Below, piece after piece: positions 24,175 to 31,787 of a DNA stretch of 32,894 nucleotides. Both the position numbers and the translations under genes were made by a program. Each line of letters opens with the position of its first letter. Positions within the stretch are counted from its first letter, which is position 1. The notes beneath the pieces were generated by a model that worked only from the letters and a program-made list of their open reading frames with translations, was not told the origin of the DNA and ran no database searches. This DNA is from Dehalococcoidia bacterium (GTDB lineage Bacteria; Chloroflexota; Dehalococcoidia; UBA2979), in NCBI GenBank assembly GCA_009379925.1, contig WHSU01000038.1, forward strand, positions 1 through 32,894, written 5' to 3'.

Positions 24175-24651
24175 TCAACGGACGCGTAACACCTCGTGGC
24201 ACTCGACCGTGGCGTCGATGCCGACGCCGTCCGCGGTCGTGCCCTCGATGGTGATGGTGGCCGTGTCGCCACGGTCGTCCACCGTGACGGTGCCGCTGCC
24301 GATTGGCTCGGCGTCCGGCAGCGTGTTGATGTCGTAGTTGTTGCCCTCGACGAACGGGCCGATGGTTGCGGTCGTGCGGAACACCGAGGTGCCCACGGCA
24401 GCGTCGGTCGTGCTCGGGACGATCAATTGGAGGCTGGTGAAGCCCTCCTGTCCGTCCCTGCTGTACTGCAGCCCGAAGCCGTCCACGCCGGTCAGCCCGT
24501 AGCTGCACCCGCCGTCCTGCGCCGTGGCGTCGTACTCGCCCTCGTGCGCGCCGCCGATGAGCGTGAGGTCCAGCGTCACGATCCCGTCGTCGTCGCCGCA
24601 ACCGGCAAGGAACGCCACCACGAGCAGCGAGCCGAGCATCAAGCGGCGCAC
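24175..24651 (-). CDS. Putative lipoprotein of unknown function
   Basis: From GTG 24651 the product has 158 residues and a clear lipoprotein signal: charged start, hydrophobic LMLGSLLVVAFLAGC with lipobox LAGC (C18), then GDDDG. The Asp after Cys would suit export or surface retention. The mature part is beta-rich and acidic (LDLTLIGGAHEGEYDATAQ) and has two more cysteines. AAGGG lies just upstream of the GTG; the open frame continues upstream to 24744 but would bury the signal peptide. The family is not recognised. It is the divergent neighbour of the Cys-rich small protein. Confidence 0.8.
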   Translation of the reverse strand: MRRLMLGSLLVVAFLAGCGDDDGIVTLDLTLIGGAHEGEYDATAQDGGCSYGLTGVDGFGLQYSRDGQEGFTSLQLIVPSTTDAAVGTSVFRTTATIGPFVEGNNYDINTLPDAEPIGSGTVTVDDRGDTATITIEGTTADGVGIDATVECHEVLRVR

Positions 24652-24745
24652 GTTGAGGCCCTTCGGAGTGGCGCCCGGCTGGTGCGGGGCGGATGGCGGC
24701 GCGGCGAGGATATGCCCGCGCCCCGCCCACGGGCGACCGGCCATC

Positions 24746-24751
24746 TACACT
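24746..24751 (+). promoter_or_regulatory. -10 box (TACACT) 6 nt before ATG; likely leaderless promoter
   Basis: TACACT then CGCTCG then ATG at 24758. No Shine-Dalgarno sequence is present. Confidence 0.5.
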
Positions 24752-24757
24752 CGCTCG

Positions 24758-24940
24758 ATGACGGTCGACCCCGGTCTCTGTGCCCGCTGCCTCTGGGCAC
24801 GTCCGATCCGGAGCGCGCGCGGCTCCGTCTACTGGCGCTGCGGGCGTTCCGACGAGGGCGCGCGCTTCCCTCGCTACCCCCGGCTGCCCGTCGTCGCCTG
24901 TGCCGGCTTCGAGGTGGGCGAGACCTCCGAGGGCCGGTAG
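24758..24940 (+). CDS. Small Cys-rich, putative zinc-binding protein (60 aa)
   Basis: The product starts MTVDPGLCARCLWARPIRSA and holds C8-x2-C11, C28 in VYWRCGRS and C47 in VVACAGFE: four cysteines in a treble-clef or zinc-ribbon-like spacing. FPRYPRLPV precedes the last cysteine. Similar short proteins with a CxxC...RG...C...YPRLPV...C layout occur in high-GC bacteria, but I know no function. It starts 6 nt after a -10 box and ends 37 nt before the haemoglobin ATG. Confidence 0.75.
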   Translation: MTVDPGLCARCLWARPIRSARGSVYWRCGRSDEGARFPRYPRLPVVACAGFEVGETSEGR

Positions 24941-24965
24941 GGAGCGCGCCTCCCGACGTGCGTGG

Positions 24966-24971
24966 GATACT
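24966..24971 (+). promoter_or_regulatory. -10 box (GATACT) 6 nt before ATG; likely leaderless promoter
   Basis: GATACT then GGGTGC then ATG at 24978, with no Shine-Dalgarno sequence. Confidence 0.5.
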
Positions 24972-24977
24972 GGGTGC

Positions 24978-25457
24978 ATGTCATCCACGCCACCCATGTC
25001 CGGCTCCGAACCCACGCTGCCGCTGCCGATGCGGTCCCCCTCGGCACGTGTGTCGCTCCTCGAGCGCGTCGGCGGCCCGGAGGTCGTGCGGCGCGTGACG
25101 TGGGAGTTCTACGACCGCATCGGGGCCGACCCGCTGCTGCGCCCGCTGTTCCCCGAGGACATGGCAAACGGACGCGAGAAGCAGGCGCTGTTCCTGGTGC
25201 AATGGATGGGCGGCGAGCCCGCCTACAGCGCCCGGTACGGCCACCCGAGGTTGCGCCGCCGCCACTTTCCCTTCGTGATCGACCAGCGTGCCGCGGGCCG
25301 CTGGCTGCACCACATGGCCGGCGCCCTGCGCGCCACCAACGTCCCCGAGCCGGAGGTTGCCGAGATCCTCGCGGCCCTCGGCCCCCTCGCGCACCAGATG
25401 GTGAACGCGGATCAGGATGTCCCGCGTGAGCCCCTCGGAGACGTACGAATGGACTAA
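24978..25457 (+). CDS. Group II truncated haemoglobin
   Basis: This 159-residue protein has a 22-residue N-terminal extension before the 2-on-2 globin fold. Key positions are Y45 (B10, in FYDRIGADPLLRPLFPED), W76-M-G-G, the HPRLRRRHFPF motif with proximal H96 (F8), and W109 (G8) in GRWLHHM. This pattern is typical of trHbO. Members bind O2 and act in oxygen or NO/peroxide handling. The ATG at 24978 follows a -10 box by 6 nt; a second in-frame ATG lies at residue 7. The next gene's -10 box overlaps its stop codon. Confidence 0.93.
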   Translation: MSSTPPMSGSEPTLPLPMRSPSARVSLLERVGGPEVVRRVTWEFYDRIGADPLLRPLFPEDMANGREKQALFLVQWMGGEPAYSARYGHPRLRRRHFPFVIDQRAAGRWLHHMAGALRATNVPEPEVAEILAALGPLAHQMVNADQDVPREPLGDVRMD

Positions 25458-25460
25458 GCT
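25455..25460 (+). promoter_or_regulatory. -10 box (TAAGCT) overlapping the haemoglobin stop; 6 nt before ATG
   Basis: TAAGCT includes the TAA stop of the haemoglobin gene and ends 6 nt before the ATG at 25467 (GCGGCT between). No Shine-Dalgarno sequence is present, so the next gene may be leaderless and separately transcribed. Confidence 0.4.
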
Positions 25461-25466
25461 GCGGCT

Positions 25467-26039
25467 ATGGCGCCCGAGACCGCCGGCCGCGCCCTCCCCG
25501 CTCGCGGGCCACTCGATGTCCGTGTGCTGCTGCTCGCGCTCGGCGGCGCCACGCTGCTGATTGCGGTGGCTGTCATGCTCGGCACGTACCTCTGGCCGAA
25601 CAATGACGCGGTGCTCGGTGTCGGCTACGTCGACCAGTTTGTCCCCGGCCAGCCCGTCCATCTCGAAGCACATGGCGTCTGGATCGTCCGCCTTGCGGAC
25701 GGCGGCGTCGTGGCGTTCGTCGACGACGATCCGCATACGGTGGCGGGGCCGCTGCAATGGGTCCCCGAGTCGGACCACACGTCGTGGATCCGGGAGTGGA
25801 TCGCCGGCACCGGATCTCCGGGCGCGTTCTACGACCCCCGCCTCGGGTCTCTGTACACGATCAACGGGGAGGGCATCTTTGGTCCCTCGCCGCGCAACCT
25901 CGACCGGTACCCTGTCGAGGTGAGTCCTTCCGGCTGGATCAGGGTCGATACGTCCTACCCGATACTCGGTGACCGCGGCCCGAGGTCGAGCGGCAACGCC
26001 ACACCGACAGCCGTCGCGGCGGAAGACCTGCCGAGGTAA
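25467..26039 (+). CDS. Membrane-anchored Rieske-fold protein lacking cluster ligands
   Basis: The 190 residues have an N-terminal membrane helix (about 18-43, VLLLALGGATLLIAVAVMLG) and a Rieske-like domain. The first cluster loop, usually C-x-H-x-G-C, reads DPHTVAG (only H90 kept). The second, usually D-P-C-H-G-S, reads FYDPRLGSLY (R125 and L126 for Cys and His). The following GIFGPSPRNLDRYPVEV is the standard Rieske C-terminal strand. The cluster therefore cannot form in the usual way, although the fold seems preserved. The globular part would sit outside the membrane. Family assignment rests on these motifs. Confidence 0.78.
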   Translation: MAPETAGRALPARGPLDVRVLLLALGGATLLIAVAVMLGTYLWPNNDAVLGVGYVDQFVPGQPVHLEAHGVWIVRLADGGVVAFVDDDPHTVAGPLQWVPESDHTSWIREWIAGTGSPGAFYDPRLGSLYTINGEGIFGPSPRNLDRYPVEVSPSGWIRVDTSYPILGDRGPRSSGNATPTAVAAEDLPR

Positions 26040-26049
26040 GGAGCGAGCC

Positions 26050-26925
26050 ATGACCGCTTCGCTGATCACCTCGTGCCAGGCGCCCGGCGTGGACTTCCTC
26101 TACCCCTCGGTCGCCGCGTACCTCACGCGCGTACTCGGGCACCCGTTCACGGCGGTGGACGACCGGCCGTGGGAGGCGCGGATGACGCTCATCGAGTCAG
26201 GCGGCGCGCTGCTTGGCCACGTCTGCGGGCCGCAGTACCTCGCGCGTGCGGAGGCGCTGGCGCCCGTGGTCGCGCCCGTACCCCTCGGAGCGCGCTACGG
26301 TGGCCGACCGGTCTACTTCTCGGACCTCGTCGTGCGCGCGGATGCGCCCTACCGCGACCTCGACGGGCTGCGCGGCGCCCGATGGGCCTACAACGAGCCG
26401 ACCTCACATTCCGGCTACGGGGCGATGGCCTGCGCGCTCGCCGGACGAGGCCTGACCTGGGCGCACTTCGATGAGGTCATCGAGGCAGGCAGCCACGACG
26501 CCGCCATCGCGATGATCCTCGCGGGCGGGGTGGACGGCGCGGCCATCGACAGCACGGTGCTTGAGATGGCAATCGAGGCAGCCCCGGCGCTCGCCGCCGC
26601 GCTGCGCGTCATCGATTCGGTGGGACCGAGCCCCAGCCCGCCGATCGTCATGCAGCGACAGGCGGATGCCAGCCTTCGGGTCGCGGTCCGCGAGGCGCTC
26701 ACCGTGATGCACGAGGACCCAGAGGGCAGTGAAGCACTGCGCCGCGCGCACATCGAGCGGCTCGCGCCGGTGGATGCCTCGGACTACGAGGTGGTCCGGG
26801 AGATGTGGCAACGAGGGCAGGCGGCGGGTGTGCCGTCAGCCATGGGCGACCGGCTTATCGGCGACGTGCAGGGCGACCGTGCCGAACATCAACTGGCGCA
26901 CCTCGCGGACGCGGAAACCGTGTGA
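26050..26925 (+). CDS. PhnD-like substrate-binding protein (no signal peptide)
   Basis: The 291 residues resemble the phosphate/phosphonate (PhnD/PtxB) binding-protein superfamily: LIESGGALLGHVCGPQYLAR, VPLGARYGGRPVYFSDLVVR, LRGARWAYNEPTSHSGYG and the helix GSHDAAIAMILAGGVDGAAID. There is no signal peptide or lipobox and no permease or ATPase neighbours, so it may be a cytoplasmic binding or enzymatic derivative (thiamine-biosynthesis-type proteins share the fold). AAGGAG lies 6 nt before the ATG. The last 90 nt overlap the 3' end of the convergent ubiE/menG gene. Confidence 0.85.
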   Translation: MTASLITSCQAPGVDFLYPSVAAYLTRVLGHPFTAVDDRPWEARMTLIESGGALLGHVCGPQYLARAEALAPVVAPVPLGARYGGRPVYFSDLVVRADAPYRDLDGLRGARWAYNEPTSHSGYGAMACALAGRGLTWAHFDEVIEAGSHDAAIAMILAGGVDGAAIDSTVLEMAIEAAPALAAALRVIDSVGPSPSPPIVMQRQADASLRVAVREALTVMHEDPEGSEALRRAHIERLAPVDASDYEVVREMWQRGQAAGVPSAMGDRLIGDVQGDRAEHQLAHLADAETV

Positions 26926-27588
26926 CCGCAGGCGCTGCGTGAACTCGGGCGGCGCCAGAAAGTGGTCGACCGAGACCGGCAGGTAGCGATAGGCGCTTCC
27001 GTGGCCGGAGACCAGGCCGCCCAGCAGCGGGACGACGCGGTTGAAGTGCACCCGGGCGAGCGGCCGCAGTGGGCTGGGCGACAGCCTCGGGATCTCGAGC
27101 ACCGCCAACCGCCCGCCCGGCCGGAGCACCCGCCACGCCTCGGCCAGTGCGGCATCGAGGTCCGGGATGTTGCGCACCACGAAGGCCGAGCACCAGCCGT
27201 CCACGCTGGCGTCGGCCAGCGGCAGTTGCGTGGCGTCGCCGAGCGCGAACGCGGCGCCGGATGCCCCTCGGTGCGTCGCCTTCTCGCGCGCCCGCGCCAG
27301 CATCGGCCGTGCGAAGTCGAGGCCGAGCACGTCGCCCGCACCGGCATCGAGGCACGCGAAGGTGAGGTCACCCGTGCCACACCCGACATCGATCACGCGG
27401 TCGCCCGGCCGCACAAGGGCGCGTGCCGCCATGCGGCGCCAGGCATGGTGCCGTCCCACGGTCATCAGGGTGTTCATCAGGTCGTAGCGCGCCGAGATGT
27501 CGCCGAACATCTCCTGCACGTAGCCTGCGCGGTCCGCGCCCGTCTCGAACAGCTCGTCTGGCCGGCGACCGGCCGGTTGGTTGGTCAT
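26836..27588 (-). CDS. UbiE/MenG-type demethylmenaquinone methyltransferase
   Basis: This 250-residue SAM-dependent methyltransferase has the UbiE opening (YVQEMFGDISARYDLMNTLM), SAM motif I DVGCGTGDLTF, FVVRNIPDLDAALAEAWRVL and RPGGRLAVLEIPRLSPS, and ends RQLMFGTVALHVADKP, a family-typical tail. It would carry out the last C-methylation in menaquinone synthesis; a ubiquinone role is unlikely in the inferred host. The ATG at 27588 follows a TATCCT box by 7 nt with no Shine-Dalgarno sequence. It is divergent from nurA and overlaps the PhnD-like gene at its 3' end. Confidence 0.92.
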   Translation of the reverse strand: MTNQPAGRRPDELFETGADRAGYVQEMFGDISARYDLMNTLMTVGRHHAWRRMAARALVRPGDRVIDVGCGTGDLTFACLDAGAGDVLGLDFARPMLARAREKATHRGASGAAFALGDATQLPLADASVDGWCSAFVVRNIPDLDAALAEAWRVLRPGGRLAVLEIPRLSPSPLRPLARVHFNRVVPLLGGLVSGHGSAYRYLPVSVDHFLAPPEFTQRLRSHGFRVREVRQLMFGTVALHVADKPVAHG

Positions 27589-27595
27589 CGGCGCG

Positions 27596-27601
27596 AGGAT
27601 A
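27596..27601 (-). promoter_or_regulatory. -10 box (TATCCT) 7 nt before ATG; likely leaderless promoter
   Basis: TATCCT then CGCGCCG then ATG at 27588 on the minus strand. No Shine-Dalgarno sequence is present. Confidence 0.5.
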
Positions 27602-27690
27602 GCAACGGCGGCCGGTACGACCGAGGGAGTCCGACGCCGGCGCGATCTTCGATGAACCGCTTGTGCGATTGCTCGGAACGCCTGTTCGGT

Positions 27691-27699
27691 TGCTATACT
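27691..27699 (+). promoter_or_regulatory. Extended -10 promoter (TGCTATACT) for nurA-herA-sbcDC
   Basis: TGCTATACT is a near-consensus extended -10 element about 50 nt before the nurA ATG. TTGCTC at 27669-27674 is a possible -35 with a long 19-nt spacer. It is the only promoter-like site I see for the whole four-gene unit. Confidence 0.6.
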
Positions 27700-27748
27700 C
27701 GCGGCTGTCGCCCCGGGACACCGTCTCCCCAGAGACAACGGACGCCGC

Positions 27749-28819
27749 ATGACCCTCCGACTGCTGCCGTGGGAGCCCGAGTACGGGACGAACCTCCGTT
27801 CCGAGAACGACGAGGTCCCCAGCGACGAGCCGCGCCCGTACGTCGACCTCGGCTGCGAGGTGGCGGCGGAGCTGTGGTCGCCACGGGAGCCGAAGACCGC
27901 GACCGGCCGCGTGCCGGTACAGATGGTGGACGGCGTCCGCCGCGCCGAGGCATACGCGATGGACGTGGACGACGAGGGCCAGCCGGTCTTCGGCCTGTTC
28001 GGGTCGTACGGCGTCGGCGCCGCTCGATGCGACGCGAAGGGTGCGCGGCTGCTGGAGGAGACGTTCGCGATCACCCGTCGCTACCTCCACACCGGCAAGG
28101 GAGGGCAGGACTGGCTGCTGGCCGCGGGCCGCACGGCGCTCGAGTTCCAGGCGCGGCCCGCCCGCGCCGCCGCGAAGCCGGGCGACCCCGCGCGCACCGC
28201 CGCCGACCTCGTCGCCACGCTCAACCGCTCGATGCTCGACGCGGAGACGGCGCTCGCACTGACGCTGTCCGAGGACGAGAGCGCGATCACGCTCGTCGAC
28301 GGTTCGCTGCGCGGGCGGGCGATGCCGGAGAACCTGCCCGGCCGCCTGATCGCCGGGTACATCAAAGGCATCCAGGAGTGGTACGTCGGCGGGAAGCAAC
28401 TCGACGTGCTGATCCAGCTCGACGTGCGCGGCAACGAGCGCTCTCCGATCTTCCTCATCGACCACGCACTGCTCTCGGACGACGCCACGCGTGAGGACCG
28501 CGCGCTCGGCCGCGACGCGCGCTACTCGTGGTACGTGCGGCTCGCGGCGCTCGACGCGCAGTTCCACCCGCTGGCCGGCCTCGCGCGCCTCGAGGCGCCG
28601 GCGAACCAGCCGTTCGAGGATGTCGTGCGGCTGGCCGACGACACCGCGATGACCCTCCCGGCGCTCGCTTCCTCGCCGATGCGCGACCCGCGCGCGCCTC
28701 AGAACCTCACGCCCGTCGGGGCACTGGAGCAGGCACTGACGCATCGCCTCGGTGACCGGCTGATGGTGCGCCGCCTGCTCAACGCCGCCGTCGGACGGCC
28801 CGCGCGAGAGGCGGTCTAG
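27749..28819 (+). CDS. nurA: NurA domain nuclease
   Basis: The 356 residues match the NurA fold: a first acidic motif QMVDGVRRAEAYAM (D61), a second VDGSLRG (D184) and the helical IAGYIKGIQEWYVGGKQLD region. NurA is a 5'-3' exo/endonuclease that acts inside the HerA hexameric translocase to resect DNA ends. The gene is first in a four-gene unit; its stop is 2 nt before herA. The ribosome site is weak. The residues before about 55 are acidic and extended. Family confidence is high from motifs plus context; catalytic details are inferred. Confidence 0.88.
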   Translation: MTLRLLPWEPEYGTNLRSENDEVPSDEPRPYVDLGCEVAAELWSPREPKTATGRVPVQMVDGVRRAEAYAMDVDDEGQPVFGLFGSYGVGAARCDAKGARLLEETFAITRRYLHTGKGGQDWLLAAGRTALEFQARPARAAAKPGDPARTAADLVATLNRSMLDAETALALTLSEDESAITLVDGSLRGRAMPENLPGRLIAGYIKGIQEWYVGGKQLDVLIQLDVRGNERSPIFLIDHALLSDDATREDRALGRDARYSWYVRLAALDAQFHPLAGLARLEAPANQPFEDVVRLADDTAMTLPALASSPMRDPRAPQNLTPVGALEQALTHRLGDRLMVRRLLNAAVGRPAREAV

Positions 28820-28821
28820 CG

Positions 28822-30597
28822 ATGACCGGGACGCCTCCGCAGGACGCCTACCGCGGCCTCGTGCTGGGCACCGACCGCGAGGCCTCGACGCCCCTCGGGT
28901 TCTCGGTGTTCGTGGACGAGCACTCCTACCTGCAACTGGACGACGTGGTGCATGTCCAGACCGGCCTGCCCGGCGTCGGTGAGACCGTAGACGTGTACGG
29001 CGTGGTCGACGAGGTGACCGCGAGGCAGGAGGGGGTCTCGCTCACCTCGGACGTGGGGCTCGTGCAGGAGGGGCTGCTGCCGGCGCGCAACGTCGTTTCG
29101 GCGCACGTCTCGGTGACGCGCGTGGAGCCCGAGATCTACGTCCCACCGATGCCCGGCCAGCGCGTCTCGTTGGCGCAGGGCGACGCGCGAGGGACGGCGC
29201 TCTACTTCGACAAGATGAAGGAGCGCATCCCCCTCGGTCTCTCGCGGACCGGCGAGCCCGTGTTCGGCAACCTGGAGTTCCTGGACGGCACCCGCGGCGC
29301 GCATGTGAACATCTCCGGCATCTCGGGCGTCGCCACCAAGACCTCGTACGCCACCTACCTGCTCTACGCGCTGTTCGAGGGGGGCGCGCTGGGCAACCGG
29401 GCCGCGAACTCGAAGGCGCTCATCTTCAACGTGAAAGGCGAGGACCTGCTGTTCCTCGACCGCCCCAACCGCGTGACCGCCGATGACCCCGAGGAGCGCG
29501 AGCGCTACGCGCACCTCGACCTCTCGGTGGGCCCCTTTGAGCGCGCGGGGTTCTTCGCACCCGTGCGCAGGGGCGGCCAGCCGATGCCGGACACCGGCTC
29601 GAGGCAGGAGGGCGTCGTCGGCTGCTTCTGGACGCTGCGCGAGTTCTGCGCGAAGGGCTACATCCAGTACCTCTTCGCGGATGCCGAGAGTGACCGCGGC
29701 CAGCTCAGCTTCCTGATCGACAACGTCGACGGCCGCCTGCGCACCGCCGCCCGCCTCACCCCGGTGGGCACGTCCAACATCGAAGTCGACGGGGAGCCGA
29801 TGACGACCTTCGATGAGCTGCTCGACGCCATCGACGCGCACGTCGACCCGGACTCCGACCTTGTGGACAAATGGACGGGCACCGGCGCGAGCGCGCTGGC
29901 GACCGGTACCGCGCGCGCCTTCATGCGCCGTCTGCGTGCCGCGGCCCGGCACGTCGGCCACCTGGTGCGCGGCGACGAGTTCGACCACCCCGAGGAGCAC
30001 CGCGTCGACCTCGACGGGCCGCACCAGGTGCTGGTCGTCGACCTGCACCGGCTACACGACCGTGCGCAGCGCTTTGTCGTCGGTGTGCTATTGCAAGAGC
30101 TGACCGACCGGCGCGAGGGCATCAGCGGCGCCGAGCGGCCCGCGCCGTTCTTCGTCGTGGTGGACGAACTGAACAAGTACGCGCCTCGGGAGGGCCGCAG
30201 CCCGATCAAGGAAGTGCTGCTCGATATCGCGGAGCGTGGCCGCTCGTTGGGCATCATCCTCATCGGCGCGCAGCAGACGGCCTCCGAGGTGGAGCCACGC
30301 ATCGTCGCCAACGCATCGTTCCGCGTGGTCGGCCGCCTCGACGCCGCCGAGGCGCAGCGCGGCGAGTACCGCTTCCTGGGCGCCGCCATGCGCGACCGCT
30401 CGGTGCTGCTCAAGCCCGGCTCGATGATCGTGCAGCAGCCGGAGATCCCCGTACCGCTGCTCGTGCAGTTCCCCCACCCCTCGTGGGCGACGCGCAAGCA
30501 GGAGGTCGCCGACACGGGCATCGGCGCGGCGTCGCCAACGGCGGTGCTGTCCAGCTTCCGCGCCGGCCGCAACGACGACCGCCGGTTCGAGGACTAG
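28822..30597 (+). CDS. herA: HerA-type DNA translocase/ATPase
   Basis: The 591 residues comprise an N-terminal HAS-barrel (about 10-130), then a RecA-fold ATPase. The P-loop region reads ISGISGVATKTSYA (K173, T174), which lacks the usual Gly before the Lys. A hydrophilic middle segment follows, then Walker B FVVVDELNKYAPREG (D448, E449), the sensor-like SLGIILIGAQQTASEV and the arginine-rich C-terminal RVVGRLDAAEAQRGEYRF. HerA forms a hexamer that pumps DNA through NurA. It ends 4 nt before sbcD. It is fully consistent with HerA/DUF87 except for the P-loop. Confidence 0.9.
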   Translation: MTGTPPQDAYRGLVLGTDREASTPLGFSVFVDEHSYLQLDDVVHVQTGLPGVGETVDVYGVVDEVTARQEGVSLTSDVGLVQEGLLPARNVVSAHVSVTRVEPEIYVPPMPGQRVSLAQGDARGTALYFDKMKERIPLGLSRTGEPVFGNLEFLDGTRGAHVNISGISGVATKTSYATYLLYALFEGGALGNRAANSKALIFNVKGEDLLFLDRPNRVTADDPEERERYAHLDLSVGPFERAGFFAPVRRGGQPMPDTGSRQEGVVGCFWTLREFCAKGYIQYLFADAESDRGQLSFLIDNVDGRLRTAARLTPVGTSNIEVDGEPMTTFDELLDAIDAHVDPDSDLVDKWTGTGASALATGTARAFMRRLRAAARHVGHLVRGDEFDHPEEHRVDLDGPHQVLVVDLHRLHDRAQRFVVGVLLQELTDRREGISGAERPAPFFVVVDELNKYAPREGRSPIKEVLLDIAERGRSLGIILIGAQQTASEVEPRIVANASFRVVGRLDAAEAQRGEYRFLGAAMRDRSVLLKPGSMIVQQPEIPVPLLVQFPHPSWATRKQEVADTGIGAASPTAVLSSFRAGRNDDRRFED

Positions 30598-30601
30598 CGC
30601 G

Positions 30602-31765
30602 ATGCGCTTCCTCCACACGGGTGACTGGCACCTCGGGCGGACCATCCGCGGACGCAGCCGCGCGGGCGAGTTCCACGACGTGCTGGCGGAAGTCCACGAC
30701 ATCGCCGTGCAGGAGCGCGTGGACGCCATGCTCGTCTGCGGCGATATCTTCGATTCCGCCTCGCCGGGCGCGGGCGCGGAGCGGCTGCTCTTCGAGGCGC
30801 TGCGGGAGTTCGTCGGTTCGGGCATCGAGGTGCTGCTACTGGGCGGCAACCACGACTCCGTCACGCGCCTCGAGGCGCTCGGGCGGCTCTCCGAACTGGT
30901 GGGCGTGCGCGTCCGCGCCGAGGTCGTGCGGCACGACGAGGGCGGCATCGTCACGTTCGAGAAGGGTGGGGAACGCGCGCAGGTCGCTGCCATCCCGTGG
31001 ATCCTCGAACGCGAGACGCTAAGCGCCCTCGAGATCCTCGAACCGGAGCACGCCGCGCGGCAGACCTACCACGAGAAGGTCGCCACCATCTACAACCACA
31101 TGGTCGACGGCTTCGAGGACGGCGCAGTCCACCTCCTCGCCGGCCACATCTTCGTCGACAATGCGCTCGTCGCGAAGGTCGACGGGTCGGAGCGCCGCCT
31201 GCACATCGACCAGGCGTACGGGATCTCGGCGGCGAGCCTCCCTTCCGCCCCGCAGTACCTCGCGCTGGGGCACGTGCACCAGCCCCAGGTGCTCACGGAC
31301 GCGCCGGCGCCGACCGCCTACTGCGGCTCGTTGCTCCAGCTCGATTTCGGCGAGCGCGGCCAGCAGAAGGTCGTGCGCATCGTCGACGCGACGCCGAACC
31401 GCCCGGTGCAGCATCGAGCGGTGGCGCTGACGAAGGGCCGCCCGCTGGTCGAACTGGCGGGCAGCCTCGACGAGGTGGTCGCGCAGGCGGACCATCACCC
31501 CGGCGCGTTCATCCGCGCCGTCCTGCGCGTGGACGCGCCCGAGCGCGGGCTGGCTGAGCGGCTGCGCGAGGCGCTGCCGGACGTCGTCGATGTCCGCCTC
31601 GACTACGACCGCGACGTGGTGGACGCCGAGGAGGCGGAGTTCTCCACGCTCGGGCCAGAGGATCTGTTCGTCCGCTACTACCGAGCACAGCACCAGCGCG
31701 AGCCGTCGCCGGAGCTGCTCGCGTTGTTCCGGGAACTGATGGAGGAAGCGACGGTCCTCGCATGA
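30602..31765 (+). CDS. sbcD: SbcD (Mre11-like) nuclease subunit
   Basis: The 387-residue metallophosphoesterase has all five motifs: GDWHLG (D8, H10), CGDIFDS (D48), GGNHDS (N83, H84, D85), LLAGHIF and ALGHVHQPQ. The C-terminal capping and SbcC-binding region follows (ALPDVVDVRLDYDRDV). With SbcC it cleaves hairpins and blocked double-strand ends in a Mn2+- and ATP-dependent manner. It starts 4 nt after herA. Length fits SbcD (about 400). Confidence 0.95.
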   Translation: MRFLHTGDWHLGRTIRGRSRAGEFHDVLAEVHDIAVQERVDAMLVCGDIFDSASPGAGAERLLFEALREFVGSGIEVLLLGGNHDSVTRLEALGRLSELVGVRVRAEVVRHDEGGIVTFEKGGERAQVAAIPWILERETLSALEILEPEHAARQTYHEKVATIYNHMVDGFEDGAVHLLAGHIFVDNALVAKVDGSERRLHIDQAYGISAASLPSAPQYLALGHVHQPQVLTDAPAPTAYCGSLLQLDFGERGQQKVVRIVDATPNRPVQHRAVALTKGRPLVELAGSLDEVVAQADHHPGAFIRAVLRVDAPERGLAERLREALPDVVDVRLDYDRDVVDAEEAEFSTLGPEDLFVRYYRAQHQREPSPELLALFRELMEEATVLA

Positions 31766-31787
31766 GCCGCACGACGAGGCCGCCGCG

